DNA of 64,000 nt from Pleomorphomonas koreensis DSM 23070 (GTDB taxonomy: Bacteria > Pseudomonadota > Alphaproteobacteria > Rhizobiales > Pleomorphomonadaceae), in NCBI RefSeq assembly GCF_000425185.1, contig NZ_AULH01000013.1, positions 62,001 to 126,000 on the forward strand, in the 5' to 3' direction. The position numbers were made by a program, and so were the translations under genes. Under the pieces are notes generated by a model. It searched no databases. It had not been told where the DNA came from and saw only the letters and a list, made by a program, of their open reading frames with translations. Every line of letters starts with the position of its first letter. Position 1 is the first letter of the stretch. Positions 26,719 to 35,676 of this stretch are shown one piece after another.

Positions 26719-27900
26719 CTAGCTGTCGAGGTCGGTGCGGCTCCAGCCGGCGCCATAGGCGGCGGTGGCGGCGCCGAGCTGGTGGGCGGCGAACACCCAG
26801 CCAAAGACCAGGCCGGCCTTTTCGGCGCCGAAGCGCTCGGCGGCGAGCTTCACCGTCGGCGGCACCGTGGCCACCCAGTCGAGGCCGTAGAACACGGCGA
26901 AGATCGACAGGAGGTAGGGGTCGAAGCCGGTCATCGGCAGGTAGAGCAGGGAGAGGCCGCGCAGGCCGTAGTACCAGAACAGCAGCCAGCGGTTGTCGTA
27001 GCGGTCGCTGAGCCAGCCGGACAGCAGCGTGCCGACGAAGTCGAATACGCCGACGAAGGCCAGCAGGCCGGCGGCGCTGACCGGCTGGATGCCGAAATCG
27101 CCGCAGATCGACACCCAGTGCGTCTGGATCAGGCCGTTGGTGGAGAGGCCGCAGACGAAGAAGGTGGCGGCCAGCACCCAGAACACATAGGAGCCCGCCG
27201 CCTGTCTCAGCCCGACGATCGGCGCGGAAATCAGCGGCAGCAGCCCGGCGGTTTGCGCCGGCGCCGGCTGGAAACTGCCGCCGTAGGGCGCAAGGCCCAT
27301 GTCGGACGGCCGGTCGCGCATCAGCAGTAGCACGCCGACAAGCGCCGTGGCCAGCATGGCGACGACGATGCCGAGCGCCACCCGCCAGCCCCAGGCCTCG
27401 GTGGCCGCCGCGATCACCGGCAGGAAGATCAGCTGCCCGGTGGCGGTGGACGCGGTGAGCAGGCCGACCACCAGACCACGCCGGTGGACGAACCAGCGCG
27501 TCGCCACCGTGGCGCCAAGCACCGTTGCCGTCATGCCGGTGCCGAAGCCGATGATCAGCCCCCAGAACAGCATCAACTGCCACAGCATTGTCATGGTGAC
27601 GGAAAGGCCGAAGCCGGCGATGATCAGCAGCAGCGCGCTGACCACCACCTTGCGCACGCCGAAGCGGTTCATCAGCGCCGCCGAGAATGGTCCCATCAAA
27701 CCGTAGAGGACGAGGCGCACGGCGAAGGCGGTGGAGATGTCGGCCGTCGTCCAGCCGAACTCGGCTTCGAGCGGTCTCAGCATGACGCCGGGCGCGCCGA
27801 GCGCGCCGGCCGTCGCCAGCATGGTGACGAAGGTGACGGCGACCACCGCCCAGCCGTAATGGATGTCGCGACGGGCGAGGAAGGCGGAAAACGTCGTCAT
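26719..27900 (-). CDS. MFS transporter, last helix cut off by in-frame TAG
   Basis: A 393-residue MFS protein with eleven recognisable helices: DIHYGWAVVAVTFVTMLATAG at the start, a loop-2/3 motif NRFGVRKVV, and GYGAGW-like helix 11. The TAG at 26721-26719 follows SRTDLDS. In the same frame the DNA continues LPALLVAGGFCLAAAALCL and a basic tail to a TGA at 26613-26611, a normal twelfth helix. Related transporters have Tyr at the position of the stop, so TAC or TAT has probably become TAG. Members of this group carry monocarboxylates or unknown metabolites. It follows the MarR gene by 43 nt. Confidence 0.85.
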   Translation of the reverse strand: MTTFSAFLARRDIHYGWAVVAVTFVTMLATAGALGAPGVMLRPLEAEFGWTTADISTAFAVRLVLYGLMGPFSAALMNRFGVRKVVVSALLLIIAGFGLSVTMTMLWQLMLFWGLIIGFGTGMTATVLGATVATRWFVHRRGLVVGLLTASTATGQLIFLPVIAAATEAWGWRVALGIVVAMLATALVGVLLLMRDRPSDMGLAPYGGSFQPAPAQTAGLLPLISAPIVGLRQAAGSYVFWVLAATFFVCGLSTNGLIQTHWVSICGDFGIQPVSAAGLLAFVGVFDFVGTLLSGWLSDRYDNRWLLFWYYGLRGLSLLYLPMTGFDPYLLSIFAVFYGLDWVATVPPTVKLAAERFGAEKAGLVFGWVFAAHQLGAATAAYGAGWSRTDLDS

Positions 27901-27943
27901 CGGCGGGCTTTCGCTGGAGGATGGAAAGACGGAGGAGGGCAGG

Positions 27944-28342
27944 CTAGAAGGCGCCGGACAGGCTGGCGATGACGGCGAGGCGGTCGGGGCCGAGCGTCGC
28001 CTCGATCTCGGCCTGCGCCGCCTGCCAGAGCGGCGCGGCGGCGTCGAGCCGTTGTCGGCCGAGATCGGTGAGGCCCAGCATCGAGCGCCGGAGATCCCGA
28101 CACCCGGTCTCCTCCACCAGTCCGTGCCGCTGCAGCACCTGCACGTTGCGGCCGATGGTCGAGCGGTCGAGATCGCAGACGGCGGCCAGTTCGGTGATCG
28201 ACAGATGACCGGCGCGGCTGATCTTCTTCAGCAGCCTGTATTGGGCGAGCGTCAGCTCCACGGCCGCGAGGTGGCGGTCGTAGATGGCGGTCGTCTTGCG
28301 CGCCGCCGTCCTGAGGAGATCGCAATAGCAGGTAGCGTCCAT
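27944..28342 (-). CDS. MarR family transcriptional regulator
   Basis: A 132-residue winged-helix regulator: DRHLAAVELTLAQYRLLKKI, the recognition region SITELAAVCDLDRSTIGRNVQVLQRHGLVEE, the wing CRDLRRSMLGLTDLGRQRL. The N-terminus MDATCYC carries two cysteines that could sense oxidants or metals; that is a guess. I chose the ATG at 28342, where family similarity begins. It precedes the MFS gene on the same strand and is about 200 nt from the divergent PLP-enzyme gene. Confidence 0.9.
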   Translation of the reverse strand: MDATCYCDLLRTAARKTTAIYDRHLAAVELTLAQYRLLKKISRAGHLSITELAAVCDLDRSTIGRNVQVLQRHGLVEETGCRDLRRSMLGLTDLGRQRLDAAAPLWQAAQAEIEATLGPDRLAVIASLSGAF

Positions 28343-28549
28343 GACACGGGTATATGCCCCGATTCCGCCGCCGGCAAGAGTGCGGCGCGGCGGAAGCGTA
28401 TCGGCTGCCGCGATGGAGAATGAAAATGCGGCAATCCTGACCGTTCGGGAACGGTTTTCCTTAAATCGCCATCGAGGCAGCGCTAATGTGCGACGGAGGG
28501 CGCGCCGCCACATGGCCGGTCGGGCGCCGATGTCCGGGAGAAAGCCGCC

Positions 28550-29731
28550 ATGAAGATCGAGACGCAGTCCATCCACGTCGGTCTGCCGGCTGCCCGGCCG
28601 GGCGAGCCGGTGCTGAGCCCGCTGGTGCCGGCTTCGAGCTTCTACGCCCATCCCGACGCCGGCTTCTCGGCCAACGATCTTTCCGATGCGGCGCCGCATT
28701 TCTACACCCGCTGGAGCAACCCGACGCTGGCGGCGCTGGAAGCGCGGCTGGCGGCGCTCGACGGCGGCGAGGCGGCGCTGGCCTTCGCCAGCGGCATGTC
28801 GGCGGTGACCGGCCTGTTCCTCAACCGGCTGAAGGCGGGCGATCATCTGCTGCTCTCCAACGTGTGCTATGCCGGCGTCGCCGAATTCGCCCACGACGCA
28901 CTGCCGCGGCTTGGCATATCGGCGACGGCGGTCGACAGCTCCGACCTCGCCAAGGTGGCGGCGGCGATCCGGCCGGAGACCAGGCTCGTCCACATCGAGA
29001 CGCCGGCCAACCCTGTCCTCCGCCTCTCGGACATTTCCGCCATCGCCGGCATCGCCCACGCGGCGGGCGCCGAACTCTCCGTCGACTCGACCATGGCGAC
29101 GCCGGTGGCGACCCGGCCGCTGGACCTCGGCGCCGACTTCGTCGTGCATTCGCTGACCAAATACGCCTGTGGCCACGGCGACGCGCTGGGCGGCGCGGTG
29201 ATCGGCCCGGCCGCCGCCATCGCCGACCTGCGCAAGACGTCGCTGATTCATCTCGGCGCCGCGCTCAGTCCGTTCGCCGCCTGGCTGATCCTGCGCGGCC
29301 TCGAAACGCTGCCGATCCGCATGAAGGCGCACGAGGACAACGCCCGCGCCGTCACAGCCTTCCTGGAGACTCATCCCCGCGTCAGGCGCGTCTATTGGCC
29401 GGGCGCGGCGAGCCATCCGCAGCACGAGCTTGCCGTTCGCCAGATGCGGAATTTCTCCGGCATGGTGTCCTTCGTCCCGGACGACGGGCCGGCGCTGGCG
29501 CGTCAATTCGCCGACCGGCTGAAGACGGTGGCCTATGCCGTGTCGCTCGGCAAGACGCGCGGCCTCTTGTTCTACATCCCGACCGGCGACCTGATCGCCT
29601 CGTCCTTCCGCCTGGAAGGCGAGGATGCCGCCGCCTATCGCGACATCGCCGGCGACGGCGTCTTCCGCCTGTCGGTCGGCATCGAGAACGCCGACGACAT
29701 CATCGCCGATCTGGCGCAGGCGCTCGGCTGA
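28550..29731 (+). CDS. Cystathionine gamma-synthase/lyase-family PLP enzyme
   Basis: A 393-residue enzyme of the Cys/Met metabolism PLP family: YTRWSNPT (52-59), FASGMSAVTGLFL (79-91), HIETPANPVLR, SVDSTMATPVATRPLDLGAD and the Schiff-base Lys204 in HSLTKYACGHGD, with the C-terminal FRLSVGIENADDIIADL. The sequence does not separate cystathionine synthase, cystathionine lyase and methionine gamma-lyase. Position next to a MarR regulator could mean regulation by it. Start at ATG 28550; the site upstream (GGGAGAAAG) is good. Confidence 0.9.
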   Translation: MKIETQSIHVGLPAARPGEPVLSPLVPASSFYAHPDAGFSANDLSDAAPHFYTRWSNPTLAALEARLAALDGGEAALAFASGMSAVTGLFLNRLKAGDHLLLSNVCYAGVAEFAHDALPRLGISATAVDSSDLAKVAAAIRPETRLVHIETPANPVLRLSDISAIAGIAHAAGAELSVDSTMATPVATRPLDLGADFVVHSLTKYACGHGDALGGAVIGPAAAIADLRKTSLIHLGAALSPFAAWLILRGLETLPIRMKAHEDNARAVTAFLETHPRVRRVYWPGAASHPQHELAVRQMRNFSGMVSFVPDDGPALARQFADRLKTVAYAVSLGKTRGLLFYIPTGDLIASSFRLEGEDAAAYRDIAGDGVFRLSVGIENADDIIADLAQALG

Positions 29732-29753
29732 TGCGGGCGGCCCCCGGCAGATA

Positions 29754-29769
29754 ATCCGCCTTCGCGGAT
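29754..29769. repeat. REP-like hairpin, copy 2
   Basis: ATCCGCCTTCGCGGAT, the complementary orientation of the core CCGCGAAGGCGG also seen at 19042, 43717, 43766 and 63227. It lies 22 nt after the PLP-enzyme stop and might also weakly terminate transcription. Confidence 0.45.
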
Positions 29770-29924
29770 CATCGCGTCTGATAAAGTATATAAAACAATA
29801 CCATAGATCCTTATCCTCCACGCAAGATGGAGGATATCGGTCAGGATATACCGCCGCCTGTACCTGAAGCGCCCTTTGATCAGACGTTTCCGGTCCGCAT
29901 AGGCGAAAGGACCTATTGACCGTC

Positions 29925-29942
29925 GATGTAACCGGTTACATC
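29925..29942. promoter_or_regulatory. LacI-family operator in the sugar ABC promoter region
   Basis: GATGTAACCGGTTACATC is a perfect 18-bp palindrome with a central CG, the form bound by many LacI/GalR proteins. It lies 4 nt beyond a possible -35 and 134 nt before the binding-protein gene. The operon encodes its own LacI-type regulator, the likely ligand of this site. Confidence 0.78.
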
Positions 29943-30076
29943 ATGTGTTTCGGGCGGCCAGTGCCCCGGCGGAGCTTGCGCCGGCGGGCTGCTCGCGACG
30001 CGGAGTTCAAACAAGCAAACCAAGCGACAGGCCGACGGGCCGGAGGTCCGGTTCGCGGCGCGTCAGGGAGGCGACA

Positions 30077-31090
30077 ATGAAATCAGTTCTGTTGGCGGCC
30101 GGCATCGCCGTGGCCGCGGTCGGCACGGCTTCGGCTGCCGAGTACACCATCGGCCTGTCCAACGGCTGGGTCGGCAGCGAGTGGCGCACCCAGATGATCG
30201 AGGAGGCGCAGGCGGCCGCCAAGGCGTGGGCCGACAAGGGCGTCACCGTCAACGTCGTCGTGCAGTCGTCCAACGTCGACGTGCAGGGCCAGATCGGCAA
30301 CATCCGCAACTTCATCAACCAGGGCGTCGACGCGATCATCGTCAACCCGAACAGCCCGACGGCCTTCGACCCGATCTTCGCGCAGGCCAAGGCCAAGAAC
30401 ATCCTGGTGATCGCCACCGACGCCGAGGTGTCGTCCAAGGACGCCATCTACGTCGGCATCGACCAGAAGGACTGGGCGATGAAGTCGGCCGATTGGCTGG
30501 CCAACACGCTGGGCGGCAAGGGCAACGTCGTCACCATCAACGGCGTCGCCGGCCATCCGGCTAACCAGATGCGCGTCGAGGGCTACACCGAGGTGTTCAA
30601 GAAGTTCCCGGACATCAAGGTTCTCAACGAAGCCAACGCCAACTGGGACCAGGCGCAGGGCCAGCAGACGGCGCAGACGCTGCTCGCCACCTATCCCGAC
30701 ATCAACGGCATCTGGGTGCAGGACGGCATGGCCGCCGGCACGTGGCGCGCCATCATGGCGGCCGGCAAGCAGAAGTCGATCGTCGCCACCGGCGAGATCC
30801 GCAAGGACTTCATGGACATGTGGAAGAAGGAAGGCCTGACGTCGGGCGCTTCCGTCAACCCGCCGGGCGTCATGGCCTCGGCGCTCAACGTCGCGGTGTG
30901 GAAGCTGCAGGGCAAGGAGTTCAAGGACGGCATCTTCGGCGGCGTCTACGGCAACGCCATCTACATCCCGATCCCGTTCGTCTCCAACGAGAACCTCGAC
31001 GAGAAGCTGAAGGAAGCCGAAGGCAAGCCCGGCTACTGGTCGGTGACCGACGTCGTGTCGATCGACGACGCGGCGAAGTTCTTCAAGTAA
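30077..31090 (+). CDS. Sugar ABC transporter substrate-binding protein (CUT2 type)
   Basis: A 337-residue periplasmic binding protein of the RbsB/YtfQ type. The signal peptide ends at ASA/AEY (residue 20). The mature protein starts YTIGLSNGWVGSEWRTQM and contains INQGVDAIIVNPNSPTAF and the hinge-region GVDQKDW-like segment. GGGAGG precedes the ATG. It is first in an operon with a dual ATPase, two permeases, a LacI regulator and a Gfo/Idh/MocA dehydrogenase. A hairpin with a U-tract after it should lower expression of the downstream genes relative to this one. The ligand is unknown, probably a pentose, hexose or polyol. Confidence 0.92.
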   Translation: MKSVLLAAGIAVAAVGTASAAEYTIGLSNGWVGSEWRTQMIEEAQAAAKAWADKGVTVNVVVQSSNVDVQGQIGNIRNFINQGVDAIIVNPNSPTAFDPIFAQAKAKNILVIATDAEVSSKDAIYVGIDQKDWAMKSADWLANTLGGKGNVVTINGVAGHPANQMRVEGYTEVFKKFPDIKVLNEANANWDQAQGQQTAQTLLATYPDINGIWVQDGMAAGTWRAIMAAGKQKSIVATGEIRKDFMDMWKKEGLTSGASVNPPGVMASALNVAVWKLQGKEFKDGIFGGVYGNAIYIPIPFVSNENLDEKLKEAEGKPGYWSVTDVVSIDDAAKFFK

Positions 31091-31111
31091 GCTCCTGAAC
31101 CAAGCGACTGA

Positions 31112-31154
31112 ACGGGCCGGCCTGTCTTCCTCCCGGGACCGGCCCGTCCTTTTT
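31112..31154 (+). terminator. Terminator/attenuator between binding protein and ATPase genes
   Basis: ACGGGCCGG (31112-31120) pairs perfectly with CCGGCCCGT (31139-31147), followed by CCTTTTTCC. Intercistronic hairpins of this kind after binding-protein genes give partial termination and stabilise the upstream message. Confidence 0.75.
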
Positions 31155-31229
31155 CCTCCCCATCCGGTGCGCGCCTGAAAGGGCGCGCGGCGGACCCGTC
31201 CTGTCGATCCGAAACCCGGATGCGTCCCG

Positions 31230-32732
31230 ATGCAACCTGTCCTTCGCGCCACCGACATATCCAAGAGCTTCGGCGCCGTGCGCGCGCTGGAAAAGGCGCG
31301 CCTGACGGTGCAGCGCGGCGAGATCCACGCGCTGCTCGGCGCCAACGGCTGCGGCAAGTCGACGCTCTGCAAGATCATCGCCGGCACCGTCGGCTGCGAT
31401 GCCGGCGAGGTGCTGATCGACGGCGCGCCGGCGGCGCTCGGCTCGCCGCGCCTTGCCGAGGAACAGGGCGTGGCGCTGTTCTATCAGGAACTGTCGCTGG
31501 TGCCGCAGCTTTCGGTCGGCGACAACGTCTTCCTCGGCCGCGAGCCGCGCAATGCCCTCGGCTTCACCGACCGCGCCGCCATCTTCCGCGAGACCGAGGC
31601 GCTGATCGCCCGTGTCGCCACGGTGGCCGGCGCCGGGCTGACGCCGGACGCCCTCGTCGCCGATCTCTCGCCCGACCAGCGCCAGCTCACCGAAATCCTC
31701 AAGGTGCTGGCCCGCAAGCCGAAGATCATCATCTTCGACGAGGCGACCGCGACGCTCGACCGCCGGCAGGTGGAGGTGTTCTTCGACATCCTGCGCGAAC
31801 TCAGGGCCGGCGGCGTCTCCTCGATCTTCATCTCGCACCGCATGGACGAGGTGTTCGCCATCGCCGACCGCATCACGGTGATGCGCAACGGCCAGACGGT
31901 GGCCGAGTTCTCCGCCGCCGAAACCGACCGCTATGCCGTGGTCTACGCCATGGTCGGCGAGACCGGCGCCATCGCCGCCTCGGTGCGCGACCACGCGCCG
32001 CTCAAGGGCGACGCCCGCCTCGTGGTCGAGGGCGTCAAGGCGGCGCGGCTCGGGCCGGTGTCGTTCACGGCGCAGCGGGGCGAGATCCTCGGCCTCGGCG
32101 GCCTGCAGGGGCAGGGGCAGAAGGCGCTGCTCTCCGGCCTGTTCGGCGCCGAGCCGTTCGCCGCCGGCCGCGTCACGCTCGACGGCGTCGACGTCACCGC
32201 CCGCCGGCCGGCCGAGGCCATCGCCCACCGCATCGCCTATGTTTCCGGCGACCGCGGCCGCGACAGCGCGCTGCCCGGCCGTTCGATCTTCGAGAATACC
32301 GCCATCGCCAGTCTGGTGCGCGAGCGGCGGCACGTCATTCCCGGCGCGCTGTTCCGCACGCGCTTCGCCGAGGTGCTCTCCGGCCTCAACACCCGCTATG
32401 CCGGGCTCGACGCGCCGATCGGCTCGCTCTCGGGCGGCAACCAGCAGAAGGTGTTCATCTCGCGCTGGCTGTCGCCGTCGCCGGGCCTCCTGCTGCTCGA
32501 CGATCCCACCAAGGGCATCGACCTCGGCGCCAAGGGCGACTTCTATCTCCTGGCGCGCAAGCTCGCCGACGAAGGGGCGACCGTGATCATCTACTCCTCC
32601 GAGGACAGCGAACTCCTCTCCCTCTGCGACCGCGTGCTGGTGCTGAACGGCGGCACCGTCACCGCCGACCTCACCGGCGAACGGCTGACGCCCTTCGAGC
32701 TGACACGCGCTTCCTATGGAGACGCGGCATGA
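31230..32732 (+). CDS. Sugar ABC transporter ATP-binding protein (dual domain)
   Basis: A 500-residue CUT2-family ATPase with two nucleotide-binding domains. The first (1-240) has Walker A GANGCGKST (37-45), signature LSPDQRQLTEI and Walker B IIIFDEATATLD. The second (~250-500) has a degenerate Walker A (GGLQGQGQKALL) but an intact LSGGNQQKV signature and LLLLDDPTKGID. This asymmetry is normal for RbsA/MglA/YtfR-type proteins. Its stop overlaps the start of the first permease gene (ATGA). Confidence 0.93.
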   Translation: MQPVLRATDISKSFGAVRALEKARLTVQRGEIHALLGANGCGKSTLCKIIAGTVGCDAGEVLIDGAPAALGSPRLAEEQGVALFYQELSLVPQLSVGDNVFLGREPRNALGFTDRAAIFRETEALIARVATVAGAGLTPDALVADLSPDQRQLTEILKVLARKPKIIIFDEATATLDRRQVEVFFDILRELRAGGVSSIFISHRMDEVFAIADRITVMRNGQTVAEFSAAETDRYAVVYAMVGETGAIAASVRDHAPLKGDARLVVEGVKAARLGPVSFTAQRGEILGLGGLQGQGQKALLSGLFGAEPFAAGRVTLDGVDVTARRPAEAIAHRIAYVSGDRGRDSALPGRSIFENTAIASLVRERRHVIPGALFRTRFAEVLSGLNTRYAGLDAPIGSLSGGNQQKVFISRWLSPSPGLLLLDDPTKGIDLGAKGDFYLLARKLADEGATVIIYSSEDSELLSLCDRVLVLNGGTVTADLTGERLTPFELTRASYGDAA

Positions 32733-33673
32733 CCGGCCTCAGAAAATTCGGCGGCCGCACCTGGATCGTCACGGCGGCGGCGCTGATCGTCCTGCTCGTC
32801 GTCAACACCGTGCTCCAGAAGAACTTCCTGGAACCGTCGGTCGTCCAGTCCAACCTCACCACCTTCCTGCCGCTGGTGCTGGTGGCGATCGGCCAGACCT
32901 ACGTCATCCTCGGCGGCGACATCGACCTCTCCGTCGGTGCCATCGTGGCGCTGGTCAATGTCGTCACCGTCTCGGTGATCGCCGCGCTGGGCGGCGACGG
33001 CACGGCGGTGGCGCTCGGCCTGCTGGTCGGCATGGCCGTCGGCGCCGGTTGCGGTCTTCTGAACGGCCTGATCATCGCCGGCCTGCGCTTCCAGCCGATC
33101 GTCACCACCTTCGCCACCTCGATCGTCTTCTCCGGCCTCGCCCTCTGGGTGCTGCCGCAGGCCGGCATGTCGGTGCCGGAGCCCTACTGGCGCACCTACG
33201 CCGGCGACATCCTCGGCCTGCCGACCGTCTATGCCATCTACGTCGTCGCCTTCCTGATCGCCGCCTTCCTGGCCGCCCGGCCGTTCATGACGCGGCTCAA
33301 GGCGGCCGGCGGCCTCCGCACCGCCGCCTACCAGACCGGCCTCCGCCTCGGCGCGCTGCGCGTCTCCGCCTTCGTGCTGTCGGGCCTGTTCGCGGCCTTC
33401 GCCAGCCTGTGCCTGACCGGCGAGACGGCGAGCGGCGACCCGCTGATGGGCCAGAGCCTCGCCATGACGGCCATTTCGGCGGTGGTGCTGGGCGGCACGG
33501 CGCTGTCGGGCGGCGTCGGCGGCACGCTCGGCTCGGTGCTCGGCGCCTGGGTGGTTGGGATGATCGGATCGGTGATCTTCTTCGCCGGCCTGCCATTCGA
33601 GTACCAGACGCTGGTGCAGGGCCTGATCATCCTCGCCGCGCTGGCCGGCGGCGTCCTCGTCACGCGGCGCTGA
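32729..33673 (+). CDS. Sugar ABC transporter permease 1
   Basis: A 314-residue CUT2 permease with about nine helices. The diagnostic QTYVILGGDIDLSVGAIVALVNV (residues ~57-78), GLLNGLIIAGLRFQPIVTTFATSIVFSG and the C-terminal SAVVLGGTALSGGVGGTLGSVLGAWVVGMIGSVI are clear. The loop before helix 7 is shorter in conserved text than usual (KAAGGLRTAAYQTGLRLGALR). It pairs with permease 2 as a heterodimer, as in E. coli YtfT/YjfF. Starts by ATGA overlap. Confidence 0.92.
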   Translation: MTGLRKFGGRTWIVTAAALIVLLVVNTVLQKNFLEPSVVQSNLTTFLPLVLVAIGQTYVILGGDIDLSVGAIVALVNVVTVSVIAALGGDGTAVALGLLVGMAVGAGCGLLNGLIIAGLRFQPIVTTFATSIVFSGLALWVLPQAGMSVPEPYWRTYAGDILGLPTVYAIYVVAFLIAAFLAARPFMTRLKAAGGLRTAAYQTGLRLGALRVSAFVLSGLFAAFASLCLTGETASGDPLMGQSLAMTAISAVVLGGTALSGGVGGTLGSVLGAWVVGMIGSVIFFAGLPFEYQTLVQGLIILAALAGGVLVTRR

Positions 33674-33683
33674 GGGGAAGACC

Positions 33684-34640
33684 ATGAACCGCTTCGTCGA
33701 AATCGCGAAGAACCCGCTGGTGATCTCCGGAGCGGCCATCCTGGCGCTGCTGATCATCGGCGAACTGGTGTCGCCGGGCTTTGCCCGCGGCGATCAGGTC
33801 GTCCGCCTCCTGACGGTGTCGGCCATCCTCGGCATCGCCGCCGCCGGGCAGAATCTCGTCATCCTCGGCGGCCGCGAAGGCATCGATCTTTCCATCGGCG
33901 CCGTCATCTCGCTCGGCGCCGTCATCGCCGGCAACGTGATGAGTGGCTCCGACGCGGCGATACCGCTGGCCTTCGCCGCCGCCTGCTGCGCCGGCTTCCT
34001 GATCGGCGTCGTCAACGGCCTCGGCGTCACCTACCTGCGCATTCCGCCGCTGGTCATGACGCTCGGCATGATGGGGGTGATCCAGGGCGGCCTGGTCGTG
34101 CTGTCGCGCGGCGTTCCCTCGGGCAACGCGGCGCCGGCGCTGATGGCCTTCGTCAACCGCTCGGCCTTCCTCGGCATCCCCGGCATCCTGTTCGTCTGGG
34201 CGGCACTGGTCGTGCTGATGGCGCTGATGCTGAAGCGGACCCGCTTCGGCTGGTCGATCTACGCCGTCGGCTCCAACGAGAACGCCGCCGTGCTGACCGG
34301 CCTGCCGGCCCGCCGCATCCGCGTGCTGCTCTACGGCCTCGCCGGCCTCTGCGGCGGCTTCACCGGCGTCTGCGTCATCGGCTACACCGGCAACTCGTTC
34401 ATCAGCGTCGGCGACCAGTATGTGCTGCCGTCGATCATCGCCGTGGTGATCGGCGGCACGTCGCTGGCCGGCGGTTCCGGCTCCTACACCGGCACGGCGC
34501 TCGGCGCCATCGCGCTCGTCCTCCTCCAGAGCGTACTGACCACGCTCAACCTGGAATTCTGGGGACGGCAGGTGATCTTCGGCGTGACGCTCCTGCTCTT
34601 GATGCTGCTTTACGGCCGGCAGGCGCGCTTGAGGGTGTGA
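33684..34640 (+). CDS. Sugar ABC transporter permease 2
   Basis: A 318-residue CUT2 permease. Family motifs: AGQNLVILGGREGIDLSIGA, GVVNGLGVTYLRIPPLVMTLGMMGVIQGG, the cytoplasmic EAA-like loop YAVGSNENAAVLTGLPARRIRVLLYGLAGL, and IIAVVIGGTSLAGGSGSYTGTALGAIALVLLQS. It starts 10 nt after permease 1 with GAGGGGAAG upstream. The substrate-contacting residues cannot be assigned from sequence alone. Confidence 0.93.
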   Translation: MNRFVEIAKNPLVISGAAILALLIIGELVSPGFARGDQVVRLLTVSAILGIAAAGQNLVILGGREGIDLSIGAVISLGAVIAGNVMSGSDAAIPLAFAAACCAGFLIGVVNGLGVTYLRIPPLVMTLGMMGVIQGGLVVLSRGVPSGNAAPALMAFVNRSAFLGIPGILFVWAALVVLMALMLKRTRFGWSIYAVGSNENAAVLTGLPARRIRVLLYGLAGLCGGFTGVCVIGYTGNSFISVGDQYVLPSIIAVVIGGTSLAGGSGSYTGTALGAIALVLLQSVLTTLNLEFWGRQVIFGVTLLLLMLLYGRQARLRV

Positions 34641-34645
34641 ACAAC

Positions 34646-35653
34646 ATGGCCGGGTCCGTCAACATCCGCGACGTCGCCGCCATGGCCGGCGTGTCGGTCG
34701 CCACCGTGTCGCGCACGCTGAAGAACCCGGACCTCGTCCGGCCGGCGACGCGCGAGGAGGTGCTGCGCTGCGTCGCCGCGCTCGGCTTCGTGCCGAACGC
34801 CCAGGCGCGCCACTTCCGCCGGCAGGCCACCGACACGGTGATCCTGCTCGTCCGCGACATCTCCAACCCGTTTTATCTCGACGTGTTCAAGGGTGTCGAG
34901 GACGTGGCGTCGTCGGCCGGCTACAAGGTGCTGATGGGCGACGCCCGCTCCGATCCGGCCCGCGTCCACCACTATATCGACATGGTGCGCGAGCGACACG
35001 CCGACGGCCTGATCCTGATGACCGGCTCGATGCCGGTGGAACTCGACGACGCCGGCCTGCCGCCGATGGTGGTGGCGCTCGAATACCTGACAACGCGCCA
35101 CCTGCCGACCGTGCGGATCGACAACGAGGGTGCCGCCGCCGCGGCGACGCGCCATCTCCTGGGCCTCGGCCACACGGCGATCGCCCACCTCTCCGGGCCG
35201 GTGCCGGAGGTGATGAGCGTCGCCCGCGTCGCCGGCTGGCGGCGGGCGCTCGTCGAGGCCGGCGTCCCGCCCGACGAGCGTCTGGAGGTGCGCGGCGACT
35301 ACAGCCTCGCCTCGGGCGAGGCGGCCGTCGACGCGCTCTACGACCGCGGCGTGCCGTTCACCGCCCTCTTCGCCTCCAACGACGAGATGGCGGCGGGCGC
35401 CATCAACCGGCTCCGGGCGCGCGGCAAGAGGGTGCCGGAGGACGTTTCCGTCGTCGGCTTCGACGACACCATCTTCGCGGCGGTCTGCAATCCGCCGCTG
35501 ACCACCATTCGCCAGCCGCAGCGGGAAATCGGCGTCGAGGTGATGAAGCTGATGATCGAGCGGCTGGAAGGGCTTCTGGCGCCCGACGCCACCGTCGTCG
35601 TGCCGACCGAACTGGTGGTGCGTGCCTCGACCGCGCCCGCCGGACAACGATAA
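34646..35653 (+). CDS. LacI family transcriptional regulator
   Basis: A 335-residue repressor. The N-terminal HTH and hinge helix (VNIRDVAAMAGVSVATVSRTLKNPDLVRPATREEVLRCVAALGFVPNAQARHFRR) precede a periplasmic-binding-protein-like ligand domain with RDISNPFYLDVFKGVED, SNDEMAAGAINRLRARGKRVPEDVSVVGFDD and LTTIRQP. I chose the ATG at 34646, with GAGGG 10 nt upstream, over the GTG at 34637 that overlaps the permease stop. It probably binds the palindrome at 29925-29942 and releases it on binding the imported sugar or a derivative. Confidence 0.93.
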   Translation: MAGSVNIRDVAAMAGVSVATVSRTLKNPDLVRPATREEVLRCVAALGFVPNAQARHFRRQATDTVILLVRDISNPFYLDVFKGVEDVASSAGYKVLMGDARSDPARVHHYIDMVRERHADGLILMTGSMPVELDDAGLPPMVVALEYLTTRHLPTVRIDNEGAAAAATRHLLGLGHTAIAHLSGPVPEVMSVARVAGWRRALVEAGVPPDERLEVRGDYSLASGEAAVDALYDRGVPFTALFASNDEMAAGAINRLRARGKRVPEDVSVVGFDDTIFAAVCNPPLTTIRQPQREIGVEVMKLMIERLEGLLAPDATVVVPTELVVRASTAPAGQR

Positions 35654-35676
35654 CCAAACTGGGAGGATAACCAGAG

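Larger units (their letters stand above)
29732..30076. other. 345-nt intergenic region before the sugar ABC operon
   Basis: No gene is seen. It holds a small hairpin ATCCGC-CTTC-GCGGAT (29754-29769, REP-family core), an AT-rich stretch (29781-29810), a perfect 8-bp stem TATCCTCC/GGAGGATA (29812-29836) without a U-run, and the LacI-type operator at 29925-29942 near a possible -35 TTGACC (29916-29921). Confidence 0.7.

Noticed and set aside
27944-29821. A MarR protein with a ~490-residue N-terminal extension
   Set aside because: The extra part is antisense to the PLP-enzyme gene; family similarity starts at the ATG at 28342.
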